Source of the DNA: Bryobacterales bacterium
GTDB lineage: Bacteria; Acidobacteriota; Terriglobia; Bryobacterales; Bryobacteraceae
Assembly: GCA_003164035.1 (NCBI GenBank)
Contig: PLRS01000065.1
Location: 8,076 to 72,075 of the forward strand
Reading direction: 5' to 3'
DNA: 64,000 bases
The notes under the pieces are model-generated. The model did no database searches. It had not been told where the DNA came from and was given only the letters and a program-made list of their open reading frames with translations. Position numbers and translations under genes: made by a program. This document shows, in pieces, positions 33,137-39,950 of the stretch (its first letter is position 1; each line of letters opens with the position of its first letter).

Positions 33137-33412
33137 CTACTTTTCTTCCGGCTTGGCTTGCGCTTTGCGCCTGCGATGCTCGGCCCAACGTTTTTTCTGC
33201 GCCAATGCAATACGCCGGCGCGCCGCCACGCTGAGAACGCGTTTCGGAGCCACCGCCGGTCTCTCTCCCGCTACCGATGGCGCCGCCGCTTTGCCTTTGA
33301 GCTGAGCCTGGATCTCGCGAATCTTCTCGTCTATCTTCTCCCGCTCGTGCTGATAACCGACCAGAGCCATTTGCAACGTGGCTATATCATAGGTAGCCTT
33401 CAAACCCGCCAT
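33137..33412 (-). CDS. Small basic protein with C-terminal RRRIAxAQKKRWAxxR motif
   Basis: Start ATG 33412 (MAGLKATYDIATLQMALVGY) has a ribosome site GGGGGAGAG just upstream and gives 91 residues. An N-terminal helix predicted to be coiled (EREKIDEKIREIQAQLKGKA) is followed by a proline/alanine linker and a strongly basic tail VLSVAARRRIALAQKKRWAE. That tail motif is shared by many small acidobacterial and proteobacterial proteins and suggests nucleic-acid binding, but no function is established. An in-frame start at 33463 lacks a ribosome site. It is divergent from dtd across a 90-bp gap containing a perfect palindrome. Confidence 0.6.
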   Translation of the reverse strand: MAGLKATYDIATLQMALVGYQHEREKIDEKIREIQAQLKGKAAAPSVAGERPAVAPKRVLSVAARRRIALAQKKRWAEHRRRKAQAKPEEK

Positions 33413-33469
33413 TGGAACTCTCCCCCGGACACTATAACATGGAGTGGCGGAGGATGTTACCACATAAGA

Positions 33470-33483
33470 GGTAGGTACCTACC
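33470..33483. promoter_or_regulatory. Perfect 14-bp palindrome between divergent genes
   Basis: GGTAGGTACCTACC is a perfect palindrome, with a partial repeat of its half site (TTGGTAGAGG) just after it. It lies between the small basic protein gene (start 33412, minus) and dtd (start 33503, plus), 20 bp before dtd. Its position suggests an operator for a dimeric repressor, though no regulator gene is adjacent. Confidence 0.4.
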
Positions 33484-33502
33484 GTTGGTAGAGGTTCTTA
33501 AC

Positions 33503-33982
33503 ATGAGATTGCTGATTCAGCGGGTAAGCGAAGCGAGCGTATCGATCGGAAATGACACGGTAGCCCGCATACGTACGGGATTACTAGTATTGATCGGAAT
33601 CAAGAAGGACGACGGCCGCGCCGAAGCGGATTTCCTTCTGGAAAAAGCCACGCAGCTCCGCATTTTCCCGGATGAGAACGGCAAAATGAATCGCAACGTG
33701 ATGGAGGCCGGCGGAGCGATGTTGATCGTGTCGCAGTTTACTTTGTATGGCAACTGCCGCAAGGGACGCCGGCCCAGCTTCGACCTGGCCGCACCTCCCG
33801 AACAAGCTCGCGACCTCTATGATTACTTTATCGCCGCCGCCCGCCGCGGTCCGGCACCTGTCGAGTGCGGTGTATTCCAGGCCTCCATGCAGGTGCGATC
33901 GGTCAACGACGGTCCGGTGACTTTGTGGCTGGATTCCGACGAGCTTCAGAAGCCCCAACGCCAAGTGACTCATGGAGCTTGA
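33503..33982 (+). CDS. dtd: D-aminoacyl-tRNA deacylase
   Basis: The 159-residue protein matches DTD along its length. It has MRLLIQRVSEASVSIGNDTV at the start, KATQLRIFPDENGKMNRNVM, the active-site motif SQFTLYGNCRKGRRPSFDLA (about residues 78-97), and the C-terminal NDGPVTLWLDSDE carrying the Gly-cis-Pro-type VT end motif. The enzyme hydrolyses D-amino acids, and glycine on tRNA-Ala, from mischarged tRNAs. The start ATG 33503 matches the family N-terminus exactly. The long upstream frame overlapping the P-loop gene is a shadow. Confidence 0.93.
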   Translation: MRLLIQRVSEASVSIGNDTVARIRTGLLVLIGIKKDDGRAEADFLLEKATQLRIFPDENGKMNRNVMEAGGAMLIVSQFTLYGNCRKGRRPSFDLAAPPEQARDLYDYFIAAARRGPAPVECGVFQASMQVRSVNDGPVTLWLDSDELQKPQRQVTHGA

Positions 33983-34005
33983 TTCAAGCGCCGATGAAGG
34001 CGGAT

Positions 34006-34043
34006 AAACGCCGATAACTTCGTTGATTTCGTTATCGGCGTTT
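34006..34043. terminator. Convergent hairpin between dtd and the amidohydrolase operon
   Basis: AAACGCCGATAAC and GTTATCGGCGTTT form a perfect 13-bp stem around a 12-base loop. It lies in the 108-bp gap where dtd (plus) and the first amidohydrolase (minus) converge. A bidirectional terminator is the simplest reading, though only three T residues end each arm. The same CGATAA-rich sequence type recurs at 19610 and 59818, so it may be a repeat that was put to use. Confidence 0.5.
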
Positions 34044-34090
34044 ACGCGCGGCCTGGTTCCTTCGTAAGAAACTCCCGGTAGTCTGATGAG

Positions 34091-35437
34091 TTATGGACGT
34101 GCCAGGTACTTTTCGTACAGACGGGTCTGCTTGTTGGTCAAATCCACGTCCTGGCCCTTGATGAATACGTGTTTCACCTGAGTTTGAATCTCCAGGATGT
34201 CGCCGGTGGTCACCACCAGATCGGCGAGTTTGCCTTTCTCGATGGAACCTGCCTGGTCGCTAACGCCCCAAATCTCGGCGGGATTGATGGTAATCGCTTT
34301 CAGTGCCTCTTCCCGCGGAAGTCCAAAAGCGACCGCCGTGGCCGCCTGGTACGGAAGATCGCGCACAAACTCGTTCTCAAAGGTACCAAAGGCGAATTTC
34401 ACTCCGGCCTTGTAGCATTCGAGCGGGAGGGTAAACGCCTGATCGTAGGGGTCGTCTTCGCCGTGCGGCAGAGCCAGTACTTTACCCAGAATCACGGGGA
34501 TATTCTTAGCCTTCAACTCCGCGGCGGCGCTGCCTATCTCGCGCGGCTGTAACAGAACCACCTTGACGTTCTGCTTATCGGCGAAGGCGATGGCGTCGTG
34601 AATCGTCTTCGGTGTCGATACCGAAATCGCCAATGGAGTCTTGCCTTCGAACACCGGGATCAAGGCTTCATACTTCAAGTCGCGCACTAATCCGGGCGCG
34701 CTGGCCGCCTTGGCTTTCTGGTAGCGGCGCGCCTGATCGAAAAAGTCGGTCAGCTTAGCCAAGTCCTCCTGGTAAGTACGCAGGGTTTGGGCATAGGTAC
34801 CCGCGGCGCCCGCCTCGCCCAGGAGTTCCGCGAAATCGGGGTTGCCGCCGCGTCCGCCACGGCCGCCCAAGCTGGGAAATTGCACCGCGACCGCAGCCGA
34901 CGGCAGTACCGCCATCTGTTCCCAGGTCCAGCCGTCGGTATGGATCAACGCCGCCTGCCCGGAGATTACCTGGCGCGCCGCCGCGCCCCGCCCGCCTCCT
35001 CCGCCGCCGGCCGGAAACGTCATCGCGGTGGTGACGCCGTTCACGCGCACCACCGGAAAGTGCTCGCTGCCGGGGTTGACGGCAGCCAGCGCGCGCAGTT
35101 GCGGCATGAACTCGCCCAACTCCCCCGTATCCACGCTCTCGCGAATCGCCTCTATCTCGGAAAGGCCTAACTGGGTAGCGGAATCGATCAAGCCGGGATA
35201 GACGCACAGTCCTTTGCCGTCGACGATTCGCGCGCCCTTGGGCGCCGCAACCTTGGCGCCGATGTCGGCGATCTTGCCGTTTTCGAGCAGCACGGAAACG
35301 CCTTTGATCGCCGGCCCGGTGACAGGGTATACATCCACGCCGCGGATCAAGACCGGCGCGTCGGCTGCCGCCCACGCCACCATGCCGCCCAGCCATAGCC
35401 CCGCCGCCAGGCTAAAAAGCAATCCGATCTTCTTCAT
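34091..35437 (-). CDS. Amidohydrolase-like secreted protein lacking metal ligands (third of three)
   Basis: The 448-residue protein starts with a signal peptide (MKKIGLLFSLAAGLWLGGMV) and carries the two ends of the imidazolonepropionase-like amidohydrolase fold. The N-terminal sandwich is VYPVTGPAIKGVSVLLENGK and the C-terminal is LKAITINPAEIWGVSDQAGS, KGKLADLVVTTGDI. The HxH motif expected after GLID is absent (PGLIDSATQLGLSE), and the usual middle-barrel histidines are also missing (LLQPREIGSA). It should therefore not hydrolyse by the classic mechanism. The start ATG overlaps the stop of the middle gene by four bases. It probably serves as a structural or binding partner. Confidence 0.75.
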   Translation of the reverse strand: MKKIGLLFSLAAGLWLGGMVAWAAADAPVLIRGVDVYPVTGPAIKGVSVLLENGKIADIGAKVAAPKGARIVDGKGLCVYPGLIDSATQLGLSEIEAIRESVDTGELGEFMPQLRALAAVNPGSEHFPVVRVNGVTTAMTFPAGGGGGGRGAAARQVISGQAALIHTDGWTWEQMAVLPSAAVAVQFPSLGGRGGRGGNPDFAELLGEAGAAGTYAQTLRTYQEDLAKLTDFFDQARRYQKAKAASAPGLVRDLKYEALIPVFEGKTPLAISVSTPKTIHDAIAFADKQNVKVVLLQPREIGSAAAELKAKNIPVILGKVLALPHGEDDPYDQAFTLPLECYKAGVKFAFGTFENEFVRDLPYQAATAVAFGLPREEALKAITINPAEIWGVSDQAGSIEKGKLADLVVTTGDILEIQTQVKHVFIKGQDVDLTNKQTRLYEKYLARP

Positions 35438-36780
35438 CCGTTGGGTCTCCTCGCCGGCTGTTGCCGCGGCTGGCTCTGCTTGATCTTATCCAGCAATTTC
35501 TGCTTCTCGGCCGCCGCCGCCTTGGCGGCGCTCACTGCCTTATCGCGGTCGAAATAAACCGTTCCATCGATCAACACCTTCTGCACTTTGGCGTAATCCG
35601 AGAGCGGGTGCTTATCGTAGATCACCAGGTCGGCGTCTTTGCCTACCTCGATCGATCCCACCCGCTGGTCGATGCCCAATTGCTTGGCCGGATTGATGGT
35701 GACCATCGCCAGGGCGTCGTTCTCGCTCACGCCGCCGTACTTCATGGCTTTGGCGGCTTCGGTGTTGAGGTGGCGCATCAGTTCGGCGTCGTCGCTGTTG
35801 AGACTGACCACGATCCCCTTCTTCTGCATCAACGCCGCATTGTACGGAATCGCGTCGATAGCCTCGATCTTATAGGCCCACCAATCGGAGAACGTGCTGG
35901 CGCCGGCCCCGTGAGCCAGAATCTCCGGCGCCACCTTGTATCCCTCGAGCACGTGTTGCAGCGTGCGGATCTTGAAACCGTAATCGTCGGCCACGCGCAG
36001 CAGCATCAGAATCTCGTCGGAGCGGTAACAGTGGGCATGCACATAGCGCTTGCCTTCGAGGACTTCCTTCAGGGCCTCCAGCTTCAGGTCCTTGCGCGGC
36101 GGAATGGCGTGCTCACCGCGGGCCGCGCTGGCGTCGTAAGCGTCCCATTCGGCCTTGTATGCCTTGGCCTGATTGAAAGCTTCGCGAATGACATCTTCCA
36201 CGCCCATGCGAGTGGCCGGATAGCGCGCGAACACGGGCGTTGCGTTAGCCCCGCGTCCGCCTGGCGGGTTGCCGGCGCGTTTCGGATTCTCTCCCAGCGC
36301 GAACTTGATTCCCGGCAGTGCGCCCTCGAAAATCATGCCCTGCGCGTCCTTGCCCCAGCGCATTTTCAGCACGACGGTTTTTCCGCCGATGGCGTTGGCC
36401 GAGCCGTGCAGGATGTTGGCTGTAGTGACGCCGCCGGCCAGCGCGCGGTAGATGGAGACATCTTCGGGGTCGATGACATCCTTGATATCGACCATGGAGG
36501 AAACCGATACGCTGCCCTCGTTCACGCCGCCATCCACGGCAATGTGCGAGTGGCAATCGATAATGCCCGGGATCAGGTATTGGCCGCCGGCATCGATAAT
36601 CGTCGCGCCCTGCGGCACCATCACCTTCTCGCCCACTTCGGCGATCTTACCGTCCCTGATGACCACCGAGCCCTTGAGCGTGCCCTTGGTCACGGTCATG
36701 ATGGTGGCGTTCTCGATCACAATGGTTTCCGCGGCCACGGGCGCCAGTGCGGCCAGCGCAATGAAGAGGAGCTTTCTCAT
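35434..36780 (-). CDS. Secreted metal-dependent amidohydrolase (middle, active-type member)
   Basis: The 448-residue protein has a signal peptide (MRKLLFIALAALAPVAAETI). It keeps the catalytic set of imidazolonepropionase/prolidase-like amidohydrolases: HxH in GIIDCHSHIAVDGG (about residues 75-82), YVHAHCYRSDEIL (about 242), IRTLQHVLEGYK (about 267) and the aspartate in VSLNSDDAELMRHLNTEAAK (about 337). It then has MVTINPAKQLGIDQRVGSIE and KDADLVIYDKHPL at the end. It likely cleaves a small amide or peptide in the periplasm; such enzymes are often X-Pro dipeptidase-like. It overlaps both neighbours by four bases, so the three genes form one operon. Confidence 0.85.
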   Translation of the reverse strand: MRKLLFIALAALAPVAAETIVIENATIMTVTKGTLKGSVVIRDGKIAEVGEKVMVPQGATIIDAGGQYLIPGIIDCHSHIAVDGGVNEGSVSVSSMVDIKDVIDPEDVSIYRALAGGVTTANILHGSANAIGGKTVVLKMRWGKDAQGMIFEGALPGIKFALGENPKRAGNPPGGRGANATPVFARYPATRMGVEDVIREAFNQAKAYKAEWDAYDASAARGEHAIPPRKDLKLEALKEVLEGKRYVHAHCYRSDEILMLLRVADDYGFKIRTLQHVLEGYKVAPEILAHGAGASTFSDWWAYKIEAIDAIPYNAALMQKKGIVVSLNSDDAELMRHLNTEAAKAMKYGGVSENDALAMVTINPAKQLGIDQRVGSIEVGKDADLVIYDKHPLSDYAKVQKVLIDGTVYFDRDKAVSAAKAAAAEKQKLLDKIKQSQPRQQPARRPNG

Positions 36781-38165
36781 CGGATTTCCCCCGGTTCCTC
36801 GGTGGTCTGGCCGCGGCCGCCCGGCGGAGCTTCCGCCACGGGCTTATACGGCTTGCCATCCACAAACACTGTCTCGATGTGAGTATTGCTGTCGAAAATG
36901 TCTCCCTTAGTCAGCACCAGGTTGGCGATCTTGCCTTTCTCGATGCTGCCCAGGCGGTCGGCCACGCCGTAGATTTCGGCCGGCGACAAGGTAAACGCGC
37001 GCAACGCGTCTTCCCGCGCGAGCCCCGCGTCGATGGCTTTCTTCACCGCGCGCACCAGGTCGCGCGGCGCGTCGATGCCGTCGGTGTAGAAGGCGAACGG
37101 TACGCCGGCTTTCTGGAGTGCCGCCGGAGCGGCCGGCCCCTGGTCGATGTTGCTCAGCGAGCGCAGCGTCTGGTCGGCTTCCGGATCGGGATCGCGCGGC
37201 GCTTCGGCCCATTTCAGGCTGACCAGCACCGGCCTGGCGAACTTCTTCAGGAGAGGCGCAGCCTCGGGACGGTAGGCTTCCCGCATTCCATAAAGGATTA
37301 CCGGCTGCTTCAAGTCTGCCGCCAGGCGCAGCATGCGATCCATCTCGATCACGCGGTTGGCAGGCAACAGAATGCGTTTCGATTCGAGCACGCCCTCCAG
37401 CGCACGGTCATATTGCGGGCGCTCCAAGCCGCGCGGATCCTTGGCGTAGGCGTCTTTCACCAGCTTGTAATGATCGGCGTCGAGATAGATCTGGCGGATA
37501 TAGGCGATGTAACCCATCAGCGCGCCGGGAAATCCCGAGCCGAATCCGCCGAAGCCCGCCGCGCGAGTCACCGAGATGTATTGGCCGAGCGAAGGAACCA
37601 CCACCATTTCACCGGCCTTCTCCGCCGTAATCAGATCGAGGAGCGAACCCTGACCGGCGAAAATGCCGCGCGTCGGATAAGTTGCTGTCGTGGTGATGCC
37701 GCCGGAGCGAACGGTTTCAATGCGGTGATCGGAGGGAGAAATCTCGTCCGCCGCCAGCAACCAACTGGTAGTCTGCGGCCGGTCTTCCGGACCCATGGCG
37801 CGCGGCGCCGCGGGCTGCGTAGCGGCGGCCGTGGTGGTGGTGGCAGGAGTAGCGGTCTGCCCGCGCCCACCCCCGCGGCCGGCGGTTGCCGCCGGAGCCG
37901 CGCCCGGAATACCCACCGTGCTCAAGGCGTCGATCAGGCCGGGATACACCGTCATGCCTTCGCCATCGATCACCCAGGCACCGGCCGGAATAGCCACGTT
38001 TTCACCCACCGCCTCGATCAGGCCGCTGTGGATTACCACCGTACCCTTGGCAATCACCGGACCGCCGACGGTGACAATTCTGGCGTTGCGGATTGCAGTC
38101 ACCGGCGGGCTTTCCGCCAAAGCAAGTCCGCACACCGATAGAAATGCCGCTAGGAATTTAGACAT
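36777..38165 (-). CDS. Amidohydrolase-like secreted protein lacking metal ligands (first of three)
   Basis: The first gene of the operon encodes 462 residues with a signal peptide (MSKFLAAFLSVCGLALAESP). The amidohydrolase ends are preserved (VIHSGLIEAVGENVAIPAGA; FTLSPAEIYGVADRLGSIEK, ANLVLTKGDIFDSNTHIETV). The metal-binding HxH is replaced (PGLIDALSTVGIPGA), as are the barrel histidines. A low-complexity insert rich in G, R, A and T follows the lost motif (about 95-125). Being co-encoded with an active-type homologue, it may form a hetero-oligomer with it. Start ATG 38165 is the only reasonable one; upstream lies a 342-bp gap. Confidence 0.75.
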   Translation of the reverse strand: MSKFLAAFLSVCGLALAESPPVTAIRNARIVTVGGPVIAKGTVVIHSGLIEAVGENVAIPAGAWVIDGEGMTVYPGLIDALSTVGIPGAAPAATAGRGGGRGQTATPATTTTAAATQPAAPRAMGPEDRPQTTSWLLAADEISPSDHRIETVRSGGITTTATYPTRGIFAGQGSLLDLITAEKAGEMVVVPSLGQYISVTRAAGFGGFGSGFPGALMGYIAYIRQIYLDADHYKLVKDAYAKDPRGLERPQYDRALEGVLESKRILLPANRVIEMDRMLRLAADLKQPVILYGMREAYRPEAAPLLKKFARPVLVSLKWAEAPRDPDPEADQTLRSLSNIDQGPAAPAALQKAGVPFAFYTDGIDAPRDLVRAVKKAIDAGLAREDALRAFTLSPAEIYGVADRLGSIEKGKIANLVLTKGDIFDSNTHIETVFVDGKPYKPVAEAPPGGRGQTTEEPGEIR

Positions 38166-38507
38166 AGTTGTGATGTTAATCGAACTAGGGCGCTCGATCT
38201 GCCGATTTGGTTACAGGCCGAAGCGCTACCGGCCAATCTGGCTGGCGGCTGTCCCCGATCTGGTTTGGTTGTAGCCTCTCTATTTTCAATTTGTTGCGGG
38301 CAGATTGGGTTCGTTTGGCGCGTTTTGGGTGCGCTTGTTTTGCCACGCGGCGGGCGCAAGCGGGTGTCGGCGCGGGTTGTCGGGGTATCACGAGCCCGGT
38401 CTCACGGAGGTCAGGATTTCCCCACGCATGCGGCTTATGCCCGACAAGTGGGCTTATCGGAAACCGGTCACATGTATTGCGCCGGCTCGCGGAACTCTGC
38501 GGCTCAC
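38166..38507. other. Intergenic region, no gene seen
   Basis: This gap separates the amidohydrolase operon from the antitoxin gene. Open frames on both strands have shadow-like composition (arginine- or cysteine-rich, no motifs), with a region of AGATTGGGTTCGTTTGG-type text that does not read as protein in any frame. The amidohydrolase promoter must lie in its left part, but I cannot point to convincing boxes. Confidence 0.4.
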
Positions 38508-38777
38508 TCACGGCGCCCTTTTGGCCTGCGCCGGCATTTCGTCGCCTTTGCGGGGCGACTTTCCGCCCTTCCGCCTCATGATCTTGTCGAAAGCATTGAA
38601 ATCCGCTCGCGCCTTCCGGTCCGAGAAGTATTTCGCCGTCTGCAGAGCCGACACCTTCTCGGCCACCGCCGTGGCCACGAACTGGTTGATACTCGTCCCG
38701 TCTTCCCGGCTTAACCGCTCCACCGTCTCTTTGAGCGAACGCGGCAGCCGTAGGGGATAGGTTCGGGTCTCTTTCAT
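38508..38777 (-). CDS. Antitoxin of a PIN toxin-antitoxin pair (ribbon-helix-helix type)
   Basis: The 89-residue protein begins TYPLRLPRSLKETVERLSRE and DGTSINQFVATAVAEKVSAL, which is the strand-helix-helix of Arc/MetJ-type DNA-binding antitoxins. The tail AKYFSDRKARADFNAFDKIM is of the kind found in antitoxins paired with PIN-family toxins of the PIN_3 group. Such proteins repress their operon and block the RNase. It starts at ATG 38777, overlapping the stop of the PIN fragment upstream by four bases. The toxin-first order agrees with that group. Confidence 0.7.
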   Translation of the reverse strand: MKETRTYPLRLPRSLKETVERLSREDGTSINQFVATAVAEKVSALQTAKYFSDRKARADFNAFDKIMRRKGGKSPRKGDEMPAQAKRAP

Positions 38778-38983
38778 CGATCGATCCTCGCTATTGCCTC
38801 TCGCGGGAGCAGGACTTCCACCCCAAATTGGGACGCGGCAGTTCCATAGTTCCGCACGTTGAACGTCACGACGGCATCAGCCCCGCCGTTGACGGCCGCC
38901 TCCAAAACCATCTCGTCGTTCGGATCGCGCAACTGAGGCCGCCACAGAAAATGTGCTGGTACGGGTTCCCCCATGGCGCTCAT
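38774..38983 (-). pseudogene. PIN_3-family toxin, N-terminal truncation
   Basis: The 69 codons from ATG 38983 match only the C-terminal end of toxins of the putative PIN_3 family: HFLWRPQLRDPNDEMVLEAA, the D-x-x-D/E and D metal ligands, then ADAVVTFNVRNYGTAASQFG and EVLLPREAI. The first 70 or so residues, including the first catalytic Asp, are missing. Upstream sequence in all frames is arginine-rich and includes a small palindrome AGGCG-GAAG-CGCCT (about 39005-39018). The antitoxin gene that follows is intact, so it remains without an active partner. Confidence 0.65.
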
Positions 38984-39117
38984 CGGTCCAGCTGACCGGG
39001 CGCCAGGCGGAAGCGCCTGCCACAGCGCGGTCCGCTAATGCCTGCCGAAACGCCGGCCGCCGGATGGCACATGGAACGATGGCGATCGCCGGGCGCCCGC
39101 CGGGCGAATCCGGCTGC

Positions 39118-39474
39118 CTACTGTTCTTCCTCGGCTTCACGGAGTCGGTCGAGCGCCCGTTGCGAGGCGGTCTTCAGCGGACCCAAATCGTCCTCGATCA
39201 TCACCCATACTCGCCCCGGGTCGACTCTGTCGTATTCGTGTCGTAGGAAGTTCCCAATGGCACGCAGGCTGGGCCACGGAACATTGGGGCAAAGTTGCTC
39301 CGCCCCCAATTTCTTCGCCGCTTCACTGATCCGTTCCATGCACCGCTCGGTCGCATTGCGGGTCTTCGGATCCTCCTGGTAAGCGTCGAGGTCCATTCCC
39401 CTCGTGAACTCCTCGATGAGGATGATGTTTTCAAGGATATCCGCGAAGCGCTGGATGGGATCTTTAGAAGGCAC
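39118..39474 (-). CDS. hepT: HepT-like RNase toxin (DUF86)
   Basis: The 118-residue helical protein matches the HepT family: DPIQRFADILENIILIEEFT, a NATERCMERISEAAKKLGAE helix and the motif region LRAIGNFLRHEYDRV (about residues 71-85). HepT RNases use an R-x4-H-x-Y motif; here H and Y are present (RHEY), but the arginine position holds glycine (G-NFLR-HEY). That is either a subfamily variant or loss of activity. It overlaps the MntA-like gene by 11 bp. In this system MntA AMPylates the tyrosine of HepT to silence it. Confidence 0.8.
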   Translation of the reverse strand: MPSKDPIQRFADILENIILIEEFTRGMDLDAYQEDPKTRNATERCMERISEAAKKLGAEQLCPNVPWPSLRAIGNFLRHEYDRVDPGRVWVMIEDDLGPLKTASQRALDRLREAEEEQ

Positions 39475-39760
39475 GAACCGCCTCTGCCTCGACGTTCCTC
39501 CTCACCCGCGGTTTCAGCGTACCCTCCTCGACAAGTTCGACGGTGCGGCCCAGCATACGCGAGATCTGCTCCTCCATTCCCACAACGTCTAACAGGGAGA
39601 TACGGCGGGTATCGTCGAATACGGCCAACAAGTCGATATCGGAATCGGGACGGTTGTCTCCGCGCGCGGTCGAGCCGAACAGCGAGAGGCGACTTATACC
39701 CGCGGCCTTCAGCTCCGATTCGTGCCCGCGCAACGTCGCGATCACGCGCTCGCGATCCAT
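39464..39760 (-). CDS. mntA: MntA-type nucleotidyltransferase antitoxin
   Basis: The 98-residue minimal nucleotidyltransferase has the family motif LSLFGSTARGDNRPDSDIDL (GS-x10-DxD, about residues 27-46) and a third acidic region in RTVELVEEGTLKPRVRRNVE. I start it at ATG 39760 (MDRERVIATLRGHESELKAA); a start at 39781 adds seven unlikely residues. It transfers AMP to its HepT partner. It is first in the two-gene operon, ahead of HepT. The motif is complete, so the antitoxin should be active even if the toxin is not. Confidence 0.8.
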   Translation of the reverse strand: MDRERVIATLRGHESELKAAGISRLSLFGSTARGDNRPDSDIDLLAVFDDTRRISLLDVVGMEEQISRMLGRTVELVEEGTLKPRVRRNVEAEAVRAF

Positions 39761-39950
39761 ATCCCCATTGTCGCGGTACATTCGTTTGTGGTCAACCGGC
39801 CAAGCGCCTGGCTGCCCAAGTTGAACTCCGCCGAACTCCGCCGAACTCCGCTACGGCTTGCCGCCGACTTGGCCGCATCACCCGTTCCGCTGACGCGATC
39901 TTCGCGTTTAGTACCCGAGCAGCTAACGGGCTGCCATACAGGTAAGGCGT

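Noticed and set aside
38185-38511. 108-codon minus-strand frame in the gap after the amidohydrolase operon
   Set aside because: Arginine/proline-rich text with no start context, no homology by eye and a competing frame of equal length on the other strand.
39822-39852. Short tandem GAACTCCGCC repeat as a CRISPR-like or VNTR element
   Set aside because: Only about three units without spacers; too short to support any functional call.
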